Positions 45,076-58,179 of a stretch of 64,000 bases of DNA are shown piece after piece. Position numbers and translations under genes: made by a program. Source of the DNA: Epiperipatus broadwayi (taxonomy: Eukaryota > Onychophora > Udeonychophora > Euonychophora > Peripatidae); assembly GCA_028023455.1 (NCBI GenBank), contig JAQFVV010013298.1, positions 1-64,000 of the forward strand. The letters run 5' to 3'. Positions within the stretch are counted from its first letter, which is position 1, and each line of letters opens with the position of its first letter. The notes below the pieces were generated by a model that saw only the letters and a program-made list of their open reading frames with translations, was not told where the DNA came from and did not search any database.

Positions 45076-45715
45076 TTTCTACAGCCATTATTTTAATTTT
45101 GAATTATTTTTTTAACTTGGTAAACAAAATAATTATAAAAATTATAAGTTTAAAATTTACTTATTTTCTACTGTATGGTGAGATTTGCATCTGTTTTAAC
45201 TAAAATGGAAAAGTAAGATTTTTTAATATTTTTTTTAATAAAATCAGGTTGCAAGCATTTTTAAAATTTCACTTCATTAAATAATACTTAATAAAAAATA
45301 TTCATAAGAATGATATTATTTTGCTACAAAGTGTATTCAAACTGAAAGTTCTATATATAAGTAATTAAACTTACACTTAAGTTTCGATTTAGCTACATTT
45401 AACTATGATTCAAAGTTGGCAAATCATTCAATAGAATTATTGTAATCATTTCTTTCATGTTTTAATCAATGCTCCGTTTGTGAGTAGAGACCACAAAATT
45501 AAATGTTATGCCTGAATGACAAATTTTTCAGTAAAAATTGGTTCCAAAGGAAGTAAAATAAACAAAATTGTTTTAACAAAACTGAACTATTAATATTAAA
45601 ATATTAAAGCCATAAAATATTATTAAAGTTAAACAATAAACTTAAAAATTATATATGATTGAAAGAAAAAGTATTGAATAACATTGAAAAGATCTAAAAA
45701 AATATCACATATAAA
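45076..45715. other. AT-rich, nothing recognised
   Basis: No supported feature. Confidence 0.5.
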
Positions 45716-45836
45716 ATGAATGAATGAAAAAAAAAACGGGTGCAATGTGGGAAAGAGAAGGTATGGGTGAAAGAAATATGGATTAATTTTGGAGAGGTCT
45801 TAATCTTACAAAAAATCGATAATGATTGAAAATTAT
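45716..45836 (+). pseudogene. RTE-like LINE, last ~120 bp, decayed
   Basis: TGGATTAATTTTGGAGAGGT, then CTTAATCTTAC...TCGATAATGATTG parallels the 3' terminus of the 43.2-kb and 45.0-kb copies. Confidence 0.55.
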
Positions 45837-45839
45837 AAT

Positions 45840-47427
45840 GTTATTTGCTGAAAACTGTAAAATTAGAACATACATTTATTAAATCTAATCTGTTACCACA
45901 AATAAAAATAAAATCTTATTTCAATTCGAAAACAAGTAGCTTAAAATGAAACCATGTCAAAATTTAAAAGGCAAAAATTAATTAATTAATTACAAAAAAA
46001 ACGGCAAAATAACGAATATTTCAAGAAAACATCACAAAGCTTGCAAACAACTCTATTTGTAAATAGGCTACGTGAAATCTATCTAAATAGCTACAAATTG
46101 AGTTTAAAGTAAAATAAAAGAGATAAATATAAAAATAAATGACAAAATGAAATTGTCATTTTTATAAAGCAAAAATAAATTATTTCTGATATCCAGTTGT
46201 TATTTACATAAAAAGAATTAACAATATCCATTACTTAGGCATGCCTTTTGATTATGATTAATAAAAAATTAACTACAATAATTCATCTAAGTTATCAGTC
46301 TTTTGTGAATCTCTATTAGTTCTTACTAACGCTGGTTTACTTTCCAATCCTCTTAAATGTCACTATTAAGTGCAGAATATTAATGATATGAATATCCAAT
46401 TAAATATTCATTACTTATACAAATTTACTTTTGCATTAATTTTCTACTTATTATGAAATTGTTCTGGCATTTTTGTTTGTACCACTGTATGTATTGAACT
46501 TGTAAAATCATTTTTTAATAAATAAATCTACTGATCTTATTGAATTAAAATAGATATATTGATTAAACCCATACATAGTATTTTTTATATTGCAGTTTAA
46601 TTAATAACTTTTAAAATAAAATAGCATTAATATTTGTCTTAAATAAAAAGACATCTCATGGTGCAATGGTTTAAAACATCAGCTAGTCCTGCTCTTAAAT
46701 TAAAATGAAAATCTAATATAATTTCTGAAGAAGGTTTTGGAGGCAAAATTTTTTTTCAAAAAGCTAATGATTTATCAGCTGCTACTATAAAGCAAAACTT
46801 CAGTGTAAACAACCGTATTAACTTTTGGTATCTGCAAAGTAAAGGGCTCATGATAAATAAAGATATCAAATAAGTGTTAGCTATCTGATCATAGGAAAAA
46901 CAGCATGATTAAATACAATTTGATTTCTACTAATATATGTTAAGTGTCATTAACCTCTAGAATAGAATTTATTGTTTATCTCTTTTAGTTACATTACAAA
47001 CGTTTGATATTTTACATCACAATGTAGAATTAAATATAGGTTTAATTTTATATTATGAGTATTTTTTGCATAAGGTAATGATAATTAAATATTAAGATAA
47101 TACCACTAAAAGTCAATACTTTAGCATTATGTAGATGTATTATGGATGTACACTTATTATATTAGAAATTATCTTTTATTTTAACATATTAGATAATTGT
47201 GGTTTCAGCTTGAACTAGCTGTTTTAATTGCTAATTGCCAGGTTATGCCACAGAGGACACTTCATATAATTTTCTGCTGGATAAATTCATATTAAATTTT
47301 TAATGTCTGCATCAAAAATCAGTAGAAATCATTAATTATATATATATGTTTGTGTGTATGTTTAAAAGACTAGAATGCAATTGCTAATAATTATCAGTGA
47401 TAAATACTAATACAAAATGATCAAGTG
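45840..47427. other. AT-rich, nothing recognised
   Basis: No supported feature. Confidence 0.5.
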
Positions 47428-47521
47428 TTTTTTTTCATATGTCAAATGCGTTGACTGGGGGAGCGAACTTCGGCCAGCTGCTTGGAAGGTAGCTATGCTA
47501 ACCGCTAGGCCACCAACGCTT
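47428..47521 (-). repeat. tRNA-headed SINE (family 1), diverged
   Basis: T-run, CATATGTCAAATGCGTTGAC, GAGCGAACTTCGGCC (box B altered), GCTAACCGCTAGGCCACCAA, CGC. Confidence 0.7.
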
Positions 47522-48296
47522 GACTTTATTCATAACACATTTTAAATTTATTTTGTAACAGAATACTTAATGTAAGCATGCTGTGAGGATATATGAGTTG
47601 TATTTTTATAATTAAAATGAATTTTTTTTAAAAAAATAACATTAATTTTTATAATTGGTATTTTCAAAACATAATTATTCACTCTTTAAATTTTAAAATG
47701 CTCTGAAATTATCTGTAAAAACGCTTGTTGCGATGCCCTTAAGACATCAAAAAAACTAGATATCATGCTTATTAATTATGTAAATGAAACGTAAAACTTT
47801 CTTGGTTTATAATTATTTCACAATAATCAAAACGAATAAATTTAAAAAAAAAGGATTTTGTAACTTACCCCACCCTATTCCAGTTTGAAATAAGTATATG
47901 TAATAATTTTATAATAGAAAAGTTATTTTCCATAGTTGTATTAAAAATGCGATTTGATTTGTGCACATATGTAAAAAAATTGTATCACAAATTAACCTTA
48001 TAAAACTGTAACACTATTTGACCATTTAAAAGTTAAATTAAAACCACGAACAAGCAGAATAATGGGTTTAGAAGCTCACCCTCTATTTTTAACTAATAAA
48101 ACAATTGCAAATAAATTAAATTTTATTAACCTTAATAGATAGTGAATTTAACAGTTGATAAATTAATCACTACAAAGAAAAAGCTTTTCCTATAATCCAT
48201 CATAAACAACTGAGAAAAAGATGATGTTACTCACTAACCTTACAAAATATCAGAGAGCAAGAATTTGAGCATTTATCTACATTTGCTTATTCCTCT
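47522..48296. other. AT-rich, nothing recognised
   Basis: No supported feature. Confidence 0.5.
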
Positions 48297-49102
48297 AGCT
48301 CATCATCATCATCATCATTGTCAACTATTATCAGTCTACTGCGGGATGAGGATCTTTCCAGGTTCAATGCATTTTCTCCATTTATTAGCTTCTCTTCTCC
48401 ATATCACCCCTGCATACTTTCTTATTTCATCCATCAATCTCACATGTGGTCTCTTCCTGGGTCTTTTACAATCTTTTGGAATCCAGTTTGAGATTTCAAT
48501 TGTCCATCTATTATCATCTCCTCTACCAATATGTCCATCCCAACTCCACTTCAGTCATTTAATTCTCACAATAATGTAAGTAACACCTGAATGTTCTCTT
48601 ACCTATATATTGCATTTTCAATCTCTTCTTGTTACTCCTGACATACATCTCTCCATGCTTCTATAATTTCTCTAATGTCTCTGTATTGCTCTTTTGTTAA
48701 GTGTCCAAGTCTCAGATTCATAAGTAATAACTATTAAAATACATTTATTAAAAACATTCCCTTTCAAACATATAAGCATATATCCTTTAGATATTAAGTT
48801 ACTTCTGCAAAAGCACTCCAACCGAGTTTAATTCTATGATTAATTTTATCCATTATGTTTCTATCTATAGTAATAATCTGACTAAGGTATTTGTAGTTGT
48901 TAACTTATTTTAACACATACATTTATTTTAGTCTTTTTAACATTTACCTTTAGTCCTATTTTTTTCTTTTATCCAATAACTCTTCAATATTTTCAGAAGC
49001 TCTGAAGCACTATTTAGAAAAACAACTACATCATATGCAAAATCTAAATGACTTAAATATTTTTTATTTATTTTTACTTCTTTAGCTTTCCATTTTAGTT
49101 CA

Positions 49103-49462
49103 CTAAATACTTCTTATAGCACCTGTAAAAAGTTTTGGAGATATGGGGTCACCTTGTCTTACACTCTTTTTAATGTTAATCTTCCCAATATCATTATATA
49201 ATCCAATTGTTCCTGTTTCATATTTAAAAATATTATTCAGAATATGACAATATTCTGAATTCATACCTTGATGATCCAATGGTTTAATCACTGAAGAAAT
49301 GCTTATAGAATCAATTGACTTTTCATAATCTACAATTTCAAAGCATAATGGCAACTCATATTTATTGGCCTTTTCTATAACTTCTCTCAATACGTGTATA
49401 TGATTTACTGTACTAAAACCACTTTTAAATCCAGCTTGTTCATTTGGTTGTTTGAAATGCAA
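49103..49462 (-). pseudogene. RTE-like reverse transcriptase fragment
   Basis: NEQAGFKSGFSTVNHIHVLR, then EIVDYEKSIDS (motif A with its aspartate), HQGMNSEYCHIL and KKSVRQGDPISPKLF (motif B). Just beyond, at about 49020-49045, the active-site box reads FAYD instead of FADD. The copy is dead, but it retains the motif A segment that the plus-strand copy has lost. Confidence 0.83.
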
Positions 49463-49619
49463 TGTTTTCTATAAATGAGAAAAATTTTGTGTGAAACTGA
49501 GAAAGAGTTGATAGGTCTGTAACTTCTAATATCTTTTTTATCACTTTTTTAAAAACATAATATTAATACTGCATTCTTCCAATCAACTTATTTTTATCAT
49601 TTAGACATTTGACTTATAA

Positions 49620-50130
49620 ACAATGAGCATTGTTATTTGCTCAACAAGCTTTGTGATAAATGCTAACCAGAGAAAGCATTTAAAATATCTCTGTCAGGAC
49701 CCCTTCCCTCAGCATCTGACCAATAGTTTCATGCTTTGGAACTTCTCAGAGAGGCGCTAAGGGTAGCTTCAGACACTAGATCTAAAAATACCAACCCAAA
49801 GCCAGCATTTATCTAAAAGTTATCTATTGAGTGGAAAATCTGAAATTTTCAGGCACCTACATGTCTTCAGACCCACTATGCAACTCAAATAGCTATATGG
49901 GGCTGAGAGATCTCCATCCAAACCATATATTAATAGTCTTAGCAATATAAAATTGCATAAGACTTAAAGCAGAGACTATAAATAGTCAAATAAAAAATAG
50001 AGTCATAGATCACATGATCCCATTCTCTTAAGCTTGGAAGATATAAACAATTGCTAATTGTTTATATCTTACAAGCTTAAAGAGATTAGGTCATGTGATA
50101 TATGACTCTATTTCTTATTTTTTTCTTGAT
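49620..50130 (+). repeat. Family B hammerhead repeat inserted in the RTE copy, decayed
   Basis: 49643-49975 follows the family B unit in order (CAACAAGCTTT, GATAAATGCTA, GAAAGCATTT, ACTAGATCTAAAAATACCAA, GCATTTATCTAAAAG, ACCTACATGTCTT, CCATATATTAATAG). The hammerhead core is destroyed. It is followed by the palindrome at 49993-50116. Confidence 0.7.
49993..50116. repeat. 124-bp near-perfect palindrome
   Basis: 49993-50052 is inverted at 50056-50116 around a 3-nt centre (AACAATT GCT AATTGTT), with few mismatches. Contains GAGTCATAGATCACATGAT. It probably marks an inverted junction of two family B units. Confidence 0.85.
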
Positions 50131-50881
50131 ATATAACTTTGTCAATTTTTGTTTATTTCTTCACCTGCTATTTTTAATATATCGATTATAATTCCATCAT
50201 TACCTGGAGCTTTTTCCTTTTTCATAAATTTAATTGCATGTCTCACTTCATCATTTAAAATCCTGGGCAATTCTTAAAATATAATAAATGTAAGAGTTTT
50301 TTATTACTATATAATTATTGATAGAGCTCTTCTACCCATTTCATGATGTCATCTCTTTTTTATTTCTATATTTTTTGCTTATTATAAATATAAATTTCCT
50401 ATCAATACCAAAATTGTTATTTTACACTCTTAAGACTTTTTTATTCACTTCTATAGCTTTCCTTGTTAGTTCACAATTATACTTCTTTTAATCATTATCA
50501 ACTCTTTTTGCACCATTTTACAAAATTCAAGATATTTAATCACTCTTAATAAATCATTTTTATAGACATTCATATTCCTTTTTTTCCTTTATAAATTCTC
50601 TAGGGTAAATAGAAATTTTATTGGTCAATTGCTGTTTTTTTCTACCAGCTATCTTTGTTGCTGTTTTTAAAAGTGTATCGGTTATTTTCCTATTAATTTG
50701 ATACAAATCTGAATTGTGTTCAAAATCTATTAATATTTGAAAACATTTTACAAGATCTAATTTAAATTCATTAGAATGTTTCTGAAGATTAGAAATATCA
50801 ATTGTGAATATTGTTTTTCTTAATAATTTTTGGCTCTCTAGTTTTGCATTAACACGTATCTTACATCTTACTAATCAATGA

Positions 50882-51124
50882 TCACTTCCTGTGTTGATTT
50901 TGTAGAACATTACAATCTTGAAATATGTAGTTTACATTAATCAAAATATAATTCAATTCTGCTATACTTTCATTTAGATGCTTCCAGGTACATTTTCTTT
51001 TAACATTTTTCTTAAAAAAAAAATTCATAATATAAAGTTTTTTTTCTGCAAACTTCATAAGTCGATGTCCTCTCTTATTTATATTACCATAACCAAAATT
51101 ACCTACAGCACATTCATCTGTCAT
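50882..51124 (-). pseudogene. RTE-like endonuclease fragment
   Basis: VGNFGYGNINKRGHRLMKFA, KLYIMNFFF, CTWKHLNESIAELNYILIN matches the GNFGyG...RG.RL..FA......TWxSPdG...NqIDyIL block of LINE endonucleases. The usual D of the IDYIL motif is replaced by N (LNYIL). Confidence 0.8.
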
Positions 51125-51669
51125 TTGCTTACCAATTCTAGCATTAAATTCTCAAACAATAATTTTAAAATCTTGTTTAGTCTGATCAAAAGCCTTTTGT
51201 ACATCCATATAAATTCTACTACTTTATCACTATGAGAACTTGGGGTATAAACCTAAATGATCTGCATTTGATATATGATATTAAGTTGAATAGCTAATCT
51301 TGCCACTAGAGGTCTGATACACCATCAATTTCCACAAGACTCCACTTGTACTTCTAATTTTTATGGTTTGTAGTTGAGTTCATGTCCACTTTTTAAATCA
51401 ATGGTCTCTTCACCATTTCTTCTATCTTCATAATTCCAATGATGTCCCATTAGTATAAAAAAGTTCTACCAATTCTTGCCATCTTCTTTTACTTAAAAGT
51501 GACCTGCAATTGTAAGTATCTAAATAAAAAGTTGTCATCAAATCATAGTCTGGATCCACAATTGGGATTTTAGGACCCTCCATCATTGGTCCCCAACCAT
51601 TATCTTGGCTGGTAACTTTACAGACTTTTGGGAATAAGAACCATGATTTATTTTTGTCTATCATGATTG

Positions 51670-52612
51670 TATCTATGTATTAGAAAAAAAATTCATTCAC
51701 TCACACATTTATTCATATTATCAGGCAACTAAGAAGAAAGACCATGGTGTTTCCTGATCTTAAACTCAGAGTTTAAAAACCAATAAACTCACCATACTGG
51801 CTAATCGATATTGGATATTGGTGAGCAATCCATCCTTGTTCTTATATTTTATGAATAATCACATAGTAATAGCAGCTGTGATGACAAGAACATATAAAGT
51901 GGATATTAAGAAATTTGTCCTGCTCTGTTCCTTTAGGGTCTCCAAGAGGAATCAAAATATCTTTTTTCAATTATCAGCAAAGTTTTTTCTGCAGACAAGT
52001 AGTTAAGTACCCATTTATTGATTTTATTAAACAGTAAATTAGCTAATTATAACTCAGATATTTCAGGCTATGAATTAACAGCACTCTAGAAGTTGAACAT
52101 ATGATCAAGAATAGAATAAATTCCCTATTCTTAACATTTCTGATATTTATATGAATATTTTTATCAACTTTGTTGTTAATTTAGAGTAAAATTAATTTAT
52201 CAGCTTGATAGAATATGATATTTAACAGTTATGAAACTCAAAGTCAATATAAGACTGGAAACAGAATCTTTTTTAACACATTTCTAACAATATTGACAAT
52301 ATATATATATATATATATAAATCAGAGCTCTGAGGATAAATGGATTGATTTTATTCTTGATCCTTTGTTCATCAGTTAGAGTGCTTTTAATTTATAATCC
52401 TTGGGAAAGTTATTTACTCACTTTCTTTACATATATACTCTGAGCTATGTTTAATTTAATTTAAATACGCACACCTATTCAATCCACCAACATACTTTTT
52501 GTTAATTTTTTAACCCTTTTCAACAGCCATTAAATTCAAAAAACAAAATGAAAGCAAACATCTTCAACTCAAATCCCATGAATCCCAAATGTTAATGCTA
52601 GTAGCTTGTTTG
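51670..52612. other. AT-rich, nothing recognised
   Basis: (TA)n at 52300-52320. No coding signal. Confidence 0.5.
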
Positions 52613-52759
52613 TATATTAATTATATTCATTTTATTTTTATTTATTAAAATTGCCTCCTTAGTTTTTCTTTTATTATGATCATGAAGAGAGAAATGATAA
52701 TAAAAGAAAAATTAAGGAAGCAATTTTAATAAATAGATATAAAATGAATATAATTAATA
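52613..52759. repeat. Inverted repeat, arms ~58 bp
   Basis: TATTAATTATATTCATTTTA...TTTTTCTTTTATTA pairs with TAATAAAAGAAAAATTAAGG...AAAATGAATATAATTAATA; loop about 27 bp. The right arm and its flank recur at 57063-57165. Confidence 0.8.
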
Positions 52760-53284
52760 GACACGCTGCTAATATTACAATTGTGGATCCATAGGGTTAG
52801 AGTTCATGACATTTATTTCCCTTGTGTTTTTGGAATTTAACAGCTATTAAGAAGGGTTAAGGAATTAACTGAAAGTACTCTGCACATTGAAAGACTGCAT
52901 ATATAATTTTAATTATGATTATATTTATTGTTTATACTGTTATTACAATATTTTTTTAATTAACAGCAAATATATATATATATATATATGGAAATATTTT
53001 GTTAACTGCTCCAAAATTACCAATTATTGCATTCAAAAATAGAATTATCCCTTTTTAATGCCATTCTAGATGTAACATAGAGACAAAACACTGGGATTCA
53101 CTCTTTTTTATTAATGTGATATTTACATTTGGTTAAATTACTAATTTTATTCTGCATTTTCGCAGTGTTAGTAAATGAAAGCTTACTTAATATCTTAGGA
53201 TTAAAATTAAATGGATTAATTCTACAACATTTATTGACATGAATAGTTTTATTAAAATATAGCTCATGTGTGTATGATTTATTT
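52760..53284. other. AT-rich, nothing recognised
   Basis: (TA)n at 52972-52990. Confidence 0.5.
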
Positions 53285-53372
53285 ATTTTTTCTTCATATG
53301 TCATAGCATCGGCCGGGACATGAAGCCACAACTGTCTGCAACCAACTACTTGTTTGGAAGGTGGCTGCGATT
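53285..53372 (-). repeat. tRNA-headed SINE (family 1), truncated and diverged
   Basis: TTTTTTCTTCATATGTCAT, AGCATCGGCCGGGACATGAA, then only partial head sequence. Confidence 0.7.
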
Positions 53373-54063
53373 TGTTTCATCTTTCTATATACATTATCAC
53401 TTTAATTTACAAGTATTAAATTTACTGCACTCATATTTTTGGCACCAATACTTCAGTTAATTGTATTAATTATTATTACTAATCATTAACATTAATCCTA
53501 TCTCAGTTAAAGATTCATATATCTATTTTTAATTAAACATAAATAATAGAATAATTAACCTCCATCTCTCTATTTCCATGTGTAATATTTTTATTAGGTA
53601 TACTTAATTCCCACTACATTACTTATTTTGAGGGATAATATCTAGTTTAATAAATGATTAATAATAATTATTAATAGATTCATCTGGAGTTTTTGTCATA
53701 AAGATTTATGAATGCAGTAAGTTTGGCACTTCAAGGTCAATGGGTAATCATTTGGCATGTTAATCTATTAATAAAAACATTTAAAAGAGAATTCCACTTG
53801 GAACAATTAATGAATGTTAATTCAACATGAAATTGTCTTGGAAAACATTTGGATTTTTAAACTGACTGTATGCATATGTTTCAAGAATGCATGAGACAAT
53901 AAAAGTTTTAAATAAATAATATATTTATATCTATGTTATATATATTGTAATTATGGTTTAAAAAAGACTAACCATTAAGTGAAATATATATATGAAAGAA
54001 TGTTTGTGTTTTTTTTAATAATCCAACAAATATTGTAGTAGTCTTAATGATTCTCGTATGATG
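53373..54063. other. AT-rich, nothing recognised
   Basis: No supported feature. Confidence 0.5.
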
Positions 54064-54084
54064 GTCTTTCTTTCTTTCTTTTTT

Positions 54085-54135
<51 letters not shown>

Positions 54136-54206
54136 CTCTTTCTTTCTTTCTCTCTTTCTTTCTTTCTTTCCTTCCTTCCTCCTCCTTCCTTCCTTCCTTT
54201 CTTTCT
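54064..54206 (+). repeat. (CTTT)n microsatellite
   Basis: About 140 bp of CTTT units grading into CCTT. The lysine/glutamate-rich minus-strand ORF over it is an artefact. Confidence 0.95.
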
Positions 54207-54574
54207 GACTGAAGAATTATATAGGTTATGAATGTTTGCTTTATGGAATTTAATTGTTTTAAAAACTTTTCCAATGTGACGTATATAAATGTATCAAAAT
54301 CATCACCATTTTGTAATGACGTAATAAAAATGCAAAAAGAGAATGGTACTGATTAAAAACTTACAGGCATTGGAAAATATTGTGGCCAGCATATCTAAAT
54401 ATATATTATAGAATTGGAGATTATAGTTTTTGATAATCCAAGATAAAATTTTATTGTGTAAATATATTTTAAATAATTAAATTTCATTTGGACAATTTAT
54501 TTAATTTTTCAAGTACAGCATTAAAGAAAAATCATAAAAGTTGATCAAATTTAGTAAATCTGAGCAGTTATTGT

Positions 54575-54730
54575 ATATATGTGTAGAGATAATAATCTGA
54601 ACTAACTGACTGTGTTGGTTTAGCACGAAATTATTTTTTAGACATATATGTGGTCAAGTGTATCAGTAGTATGAGATAGTGTGGACAGTTGAGGGTCGTG
54701 TGAAAGTCTGAGTTCAAAATACCATATATA
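54575..54730 (+). repeat. Family A fragment, hammerhead deleted
   Basis: GAGATAATAATCTGAACTAA, CTGACTG..., GGTTTAGCACGAAATTA, CAAGTGTATCAGTAGTATGA. A deletion removes part of the core. Confidence 0.65.
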
Positions 54731-55164
54731 TATAACATGTATGTTAGATATTAAATGGTAGAATTATAGATTTTGGTAATATGAGATAAAATTTTATTTT
54801 GTAAATATATTTTAAATTAATTACATTTTATATGTATCATTATTTAAAGTAAAATCCTAAAAGATAAAGTTATATTTTTTGTGATACTGCTGTTGATAAC
54901 TCATATATTATTGTTTGCAATATAAAAATGTCGAAATCATAATCATTTTCATGTAAATTTTATGTAAATATATAAGCCTAAGCAACATTAGTCTTGACGA
55001 ATTTTGCACACTTTTTTAAACTTTGTTAATTTGCATTAAAAAAATACATTACAATCGTAGTTTTCAAGCAAGCAAGATGTGGGTACAACAAGAGAAAATC
55101 AAATAATGAAAATAGTCATTTACAATCAGGTATAATACTGGATTTGATCAAATTTTACCATTTC

Positions 55165-55795
55165 AGTTTAAGATACAGGGTATATGAGCACAGACTTTTC
55201 GACATATATGTGTTCAAGTGTATCAGTGATATGAGATAAAGTGGTGAGTGGTGGGTCATATAAAATCTGTGCTCATATATCCTATATATTACATATATTA
55301 ATACAGGTATATAATAAACCTGTATTTCAGTTATTACATAGTAGAGATGTCTGCCCATCCCTTTTATTTGTATTAAATGGATTATGTCCTGTACATGAGG
55401 GGTCAGATTGACTTTAGGTCAACATGGGTGTGACAAGAATCGTAGCCCGAGGGTAGCCTGTGAGGGTTCCATCATTAGATTTTCAATTGGATGGACGATT
55501 GAACAGTTGGAGGGTGGAGTGGATTGAAGCAGGTCCGTTAAAGTATGAAGATTGGCATTCTTAATATATATTTGAACAATTATTGCATATATGTGCAGAG
55601 ATGACAATCTGAACCAACTGATGATTGCTGGTTTAGCATGAAATACGCATATTGGTGATTATTTATCTTTTAGACATATATGTGTTCAAGTGTATCAGTG
55701 ATATGAGATAGAATGGTGAGTGGTGGGTCATATAAAGTCTGTGCTCATATACCCTATGATACAGGTATATAATAAACCTGTATTTCAGTCATTCC
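55165..55795 (+). repeat. Hammerhead repeat family A: ~472-bp tandem dimer (partial)
   Basis: GACATATATGTGTTCAAGTG at 55201 recurs at 55673 (472 bp). A short inverted stub (GGTATATGAGCACAGACTTT, 55179-55198) opens it. The unit is the inverse of that at 40.0 kb. Confidence 0.82.
55613..55656 (+). ncRNA. Hammerhead ribozyme, intact (family A)
   Basis: ACCAA, CTGATGA (55618-55624), helix II TGCT-GGTTT-AGCA, GAA, AT-ACGC-AT, A17, TTGGT. All invariant positions are kept. The ends leave through helix I (type I). Confidence 0.75.
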
Positions 55796-55799
55796 AGTT

Positions 55800-56320
55800 T
55801 AAATATATTAAACATCCTGGCAAGGTACAAAGTGAAATTTAATTAATTTATCTATTTCATAAAGAGTGCTATTATTTAAACTTTTTAAATTAAAACAATT
55901 TTGTTTGACGTATAATAACATTTATAAAAATGAATTACAATAGATATTTTTAACTATTGTTGATAACTCATGTACTATTCAATCTCTGAATGCATGTATA
56001 TTTATTATGCCTTTCAAATTTAAAGGAATATTATTTTAAAACTAATATAAAGACTTTTCCGTAATATTTTATAAAATAAAAAGATTGTATTATGAGGATA
56101 AATAAATAAATAGAAATAGAGAAAACGATTGATATTATTATTTGTAATTTGTATATTTTAAATTTAATAAAAATGTATAATAGTTATTAAAAATATTCCT
56201 TAATATTATTCTGTAATTTAAATATATTTAAATTATCAACTATATTATATTCTTTTAAGGAATAAATAGTGAGCTCTAGGTCAATGAATTCAGAAATATT
56301 AATTCTTTATCATTAATTTT
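55800..56320. other. AT-rich, nothing recognised
   Basis: No supported feature. Confidence 0.5.
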
Positions 56321-56324
56321 TTAA

Positions 56325-56594
<270 letters not shown>

Positions 56595-56599
56595 GAAAG

Positions 56600-57062
56600 T
56601 TAGTTTCTTTGTTACATAATAACTCAAAAATATTACACCAATCTTTGTGAATTTTGCATGTTTTTTATGCTTTGATTTGTGGTACTTAATTTTAATTGTT
56701 TTTAAAAATTTGGTAATTTTCTCCTAACATGAGTGAAGCTATATATATATAACATTTATTGTTAAAAGGAGGTTGTCTCGACAATAGTTTAAAGTTATTG
56801 ATATTAGGATTGTCTGAGTGTTGACTGATTTTTAATAATTATTTACAAACCCATTTAGCTTTAAGCACTATTATAATTATATATATATATTAACGAAACT
56901 TAAATTTATTCCAAATAATGGTAAACATCATAATATAATATAAATAAAAACTCATAGAGAAATATTTTTGATTATATTCATAATCATTATCAACTCAACT
57001 TTCAAAATGGAATCATCTATTGGAACTGTAATTTTAAATTTGATTTTAGTATAAAAAAAAAT
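56600..57062. other. AT-rich, nothing recognised
   Basis: No supported feature. Confidence 0.5.
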
Positions 57063-57165
57063 AGTTCAAGAGAGAGATAATGAAAAAAGAAAAATTAAAG
57101 AGGCAGTTTATATTAGTAGGTATAAAAATAGGATAATAAATAGACAGTCAGCAAATGTTAGTATT
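57063..57165 (+). repeat. Single-arm copy of the 52.7-kb inverted repeat
   Basis: GAGAGAGATAATGAAAAAAG, AAAAATTAAAGAGGCAGTTT, TAATAAATAGACAGTCAGCA match 52688-52780. Confidence 0.6.
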
Positions 57166-58179
57166 AATGAATTGTGAAATATTTAAATTAACACAATTAT
57201 TTTGTTTGTTTAATAAGATGTTTGTCATATTTATAAAATATTATTTGTTGATTTTTATTATGTTTAAATTGTTTTCCACATGTAAAATAAAAATACTGTC
57301 AAAGCAAAAACATCCAGTATCAATAAGTACTTATTGAAACCTATCCACAGAATATCATAATCTTTTATATAAGAGTTAATGTTAAAGCAATAAATTCCAA
57401 CTTTAACATTCTAGCTGTATCAATACAATTTGCTCTAGTGTTAATCTATTATATGTGAAGATAAAAAATGAATCCACTTTTATCTGACTTCCAAGATCTT
57501 GCAAAAATGGCAGACTAAAAAATGTTTTAATAGGAGGATTGTAAATCACAAAGATAACAAAGCACCTTAGTTAGAATCAGCTTTAAGTTAAATCCACAAG
57601 ATAGCGTTAATTTCTACTCATTTTAATAACATTGTAGAATAAATAGTAAATATCTAACATTCTTAATTTCAAAATTTTAGCTACAATAATGTAACATCCT
57701 CTAGTTTGTGAAATTAATTATAATTCAAATGAGATATTATTGATTATTTGCTTTTTTAAATAACTTTAACACATCTGTTATCCATGTAAGTAGTCAAAGA
57801 GAAATAATTTCATTTCTGTGTTTGAACAGATTGTTTTAATTCAAAATGTCATGCTTCTTATATAACTATTACTTTGAAATTAATATTTATTACTCATACT
57901 GCATATTATTTAATATTTATAATTTAAAGTTTTTTATGTTTGATATCTATTCATCTATTTACAAGATTATTAAAATGAGAATATACTGTCTCTATCTTGT
58001 GTAATAATTTTTTCTCAAAGTAACCTTTATTAATAAAAGATTACAAAAATTTTCGGGTACACTTACCCATTGAGGATTACACAGTGTTCAATGTAACAAG
58101 GTAAAATGTACATATGTTCAAAAATAATTACATCCATAAAAATTGCTGTAATGTGATTTATGTGTATCTGTAAGTGGAT
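57166..58179. other. AT-rich, nothing recognised
   Basis: No supported feature. Confidence 0.5.

Larger units (their letters stand above)
48297..51664 (-). mobile_element. RTE-like LINE, minus strand, split by a family B repeat
   Basis: The 3' tail (CATCATCATCATCATCATTG) lies at 48300. The C-terminal region extends to about 49000. RT lies at 49000-49610 and, after an insert at about 49620-50130, continues at 50130-50280 (KEKAPGNDGIIIDILKIAGEE). The endonuclease region runs to 51664 (TYNCRSLLSKRRWQEL). This is the longest RTE copy here. Frames are badly broken. Confidence 0.83.

Noticed and set aside
49643-49975. Hammerhead in the decayed family B copy
   Set aside because: Core reads CTGAGAA and helix II is lost.
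54044-54274. Lysine/glutamate-rich ORF
   Set aside because: Translation of a CTTT repeat.
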